From assembly GCF_020990385.1 (NCBI RefSeq), contig NZ_CP087599.1, forward strand, positions 62,001 through 126,000: DNA of 64,000 bases, in the 5' to 3' direction. The notes beneath the pieces were generated by a model. The model saw only the letters and a list, made by a program, of their open reading frames with translations. It made no database searches and was not told the origin of the DNA. The translations under genes were made by a program, and so were the position numbers. Of this stretch, positions 62,856 to 64,000 are shown piece by piece (the first letter of the stretch is position 1; every line of letters begins with the position of its first letter). The DNA is from Paracoccus sp. MA (GTDB taxonomy: Bacteria > Pseudomonadota > Alphaproteobacteria > Rhodobacterales > Rhodobacteraceae).

Positions 62856-64000
62856 TCAGGCCGGCGGCGGCGGTCGCCGGCCCGGCCAATCCGTCGCCTC
62901 GTGCCATGCCTGCCCCAGCCGCAGGATCGCCGCATCGCCGCCGACCGGGCCGGCCAACTGCAGGCCCATCGGCAGGCCCTGCGCGCCGAAGCCGATCGGG
63001 ACCGACAGGCAGGGCAGCCCGGCCAGGCTGACCGGCACCACGATCTCCATCCAGCGGTGATAGCTGTCCGCCTCGCGCCCGCCGACCTGCCGGGGCCAGC
63101 GCCATTCCGCCGGAAAGGGCCAGACCTGCGCCGAGGGCAGCGCGATGGCATCGACCTGCCGGAACAGCCGCGCCAGCCGGCGATACCATTCGCTGCGGAT
63201 CACGCTGGCCTCGTAGACCTCCTGCGCCGGCAGGCCCAGGCCCTGCTCGATCTCCCAGACCGCCTCGGGCTTCAGCTGCGCACGGGCGGCGGGGTCGTCG
63301 TAAAGCCCGCGCCGCGCGCCCGCGTTCAGAAAGGCCCGCAGCACCGTCCAGGCCCGCCAGAGCCGCCCGGCCGGGAAGGGCGGCGGCAGGGGCACGATCT
63401 CGCAGCCCAGATCGGCCAGCTGCGCCAGCGCCGCCTCGGCCAGCGGCAGGATGCCCGGCTCGCAGGGATAGGCGCCGCCCCAATCGCCCAGCCAGCCGAT
63501 GCGCGTGCCCGCCACCGGACCGGCAAGGCCGGCGGCGAAATCCTCGGCAGGGCGGCCGAAGGGCACGGCCGGGTCCGGACCGGCCATGACGGCCAGCAGA
63601 TGCGCCAGATCCTCGGGGCAGCGCGCCATCGGTCCCAGCGTGGACAGGGTCGCCATGAAGCCGTCGCCGACCGGATCGCCCGGCACCAGTCCCCAGCTGG
63701 GGCGAAAGCCGTAGACATTGCAGAAGGCCGCCGGGTTGCGCAGGCTGCCCATCATGTCCGAGCCGTCCGCGACCGGCACCAGCCGCGCCGCCAGGGCCGC
63801 CGCCGCCCCGCCCGACGAGCCGCCGGCGCTGCGGCTGCGGTCATAGGGATTGCGGGTGACGCCGAAAACCTCGTTGAAGCTGTGCGAGCCCAGGCCCCAT
63901 TCCGGCGTGTTGGTCTTGCCGATGAAGATCGCGCCCGCCGCGCGCATCCGCGCCACCACGAGGTCGTCGGCCGGGGGCACATGGTCGCGAAACAGGGGCG
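62856..64000 (-). CDS. Amidase-signature-family protein (5' end beyond the right edge)
   Basis: A partial amidase running off the right edge; 381 residues are visible and the frame is open at base 64000. The Ser-cisSer-Lys triad region is intact: catalytic Lys in GAIFIGKTNTPEWG, then SAGGSSGGAAAALAARLVPVADGSDMMGSLRNPAAFCNVYGFRPS. The GSxxGGS motif reads GSDMMGS, with Met in place of the first Gly, which may affect activity. The C-terminus has LPCLSVPIGFGAQGLPMGLQL. Substrate unknown. The GTG near 63980 is internal, not the start. Confidence 0.9.
   Translation of the reverse strand, partial: PLFRDHVPPADDLVVARMRAAGAIFIGKTNTPEWGLGSHSFNEVFGVTRNPYDRSRSAGGSSGGAAAALAARLVPVADGSDMMGSLRNPAAFCNVYGFRPSWGLVPGDPVGDGFMATLSTLGPMARCPEDLAHLLAVMAGPDPAVPFGRPAEDFAAGLAGPVAGTRIGWLGDWGGAYPCEPGILPLAEAALAQLADLGCEIVPLPPPFPAGRLWRAWTVLRAFLNAGARRGLYDDPAARAQLKPEAVWEIEQGLGLPAQEVYEASVIRSEWYRRLARLFRQVDAIALPSAQVWPFPAEWRWPRQVGGREADSYHRWMEIVVPVSLAGLPCLSVPIGFGAQGLPMGLQLAGPVGGDAAILRLGQAWHEATDWPGRRPPPPA

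Overview
The window is about 64 kb of high-GC, tightly packed bacterial chromosome. Gene content points to an alphaproteobacterium of the Rhodobacterales, most like Paracoccus. The signs are a GlcDEF glycolate oxidase, tripartite tricarboxylate (TTT) transport genes, a GcdH/CaiB pair, a lone CbiZ, MinCDE, and the strong GC bias at third codon positions. This placement is inferred from gene content; no rRNA or tRNA gene lies in the window. There is no phage, insertion sequence or CRISPR array. The region reads as a catabolic and transport segment in which most operons sit beside their own divergent or adjacent regulator.

Layout, left to right. 1-7.4 kb: the end of an ECF41-type sigma factor, then a sugar ABC importer with a Gfo/Idh/MocA oxidoreductase and a sugar isomerase, divergent from a LacI regulator with a clear operator. 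7.4-12 kb: a DctA carrier divergent from a DctB/DctD-like two-component system. 12-17 kb: an NTP_transf_8 nucleotidyltransferase behind a doubly operated promoter, CbiZ, a ribbon-helix-helix protein, glyoxalase I and a two-subunit GMC dehydrogenase. 17-20.5 kb: minCDE and a uracil-type permease. 20.7-26.2 kb: a flavin cluster (FMN reductase, two FMN-dependent monooxygenases, RibB, an FAD/NAD(P) protein). 26.2-27.4 kb: two small unknown genes divergent from an Lrp regulator. 27.4-32 kb: a minimal chaperone-usher pilus operon followed by an AT-rich gap. 32.7-39 kb: small enzymes, then glcDEF divergent from a GntR regulator. 39-46.5 kb: a TTT transporter with two TctC proteins and a second two-component system. 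46.5-53.2 kb: an NCS1 permease, hydantoinase A/B genes and a divergent AraC regulator. 53.2-56.5 kb: a CaiB CoA-transferase with glutaryl-CoA dehydrogenase and a LysR regulator. 56.5-60.1 kb: GABA aminotransferase and succinate-semialdehyde dehydrogenase with a PuuR-like regulator. 60.1-64 kb: 5-formyl-THF cyclo-ligase, an attenuator-controlled DAHP synthase and a truncated amidase.

The most striking signal is upstream of the DAHP synthase (61362-61490). A 24-residue leader peptide contains Phe-Tyr and Phe-Tyr-Trp-Phe codon runs. It is followed by mutually exclusive 1:2, 2:3 and 3:4 RNA pairings and an intrinsic terminator. This is a complete ribosome-stalling attenuator that would sense charged aromatic tRNAs.

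Second, the two DctB/DctD-like systems look like paralogues. Each lies beside tandem GTGG-N4-CCAC dyads about 31-32 bp apart, next to a transporter gene, and both response regulators have lost the canonical GAFTGA loop. I found no sigma54 promoter nearby, which suggests these regulators work without sigma54. Third, several palindromes can be matched to plausible cognate regulators: LacI, PuuR-like (two copies, one in front of each GABA gene), Lrp, a ribbon-helix-helix protein and GntR.
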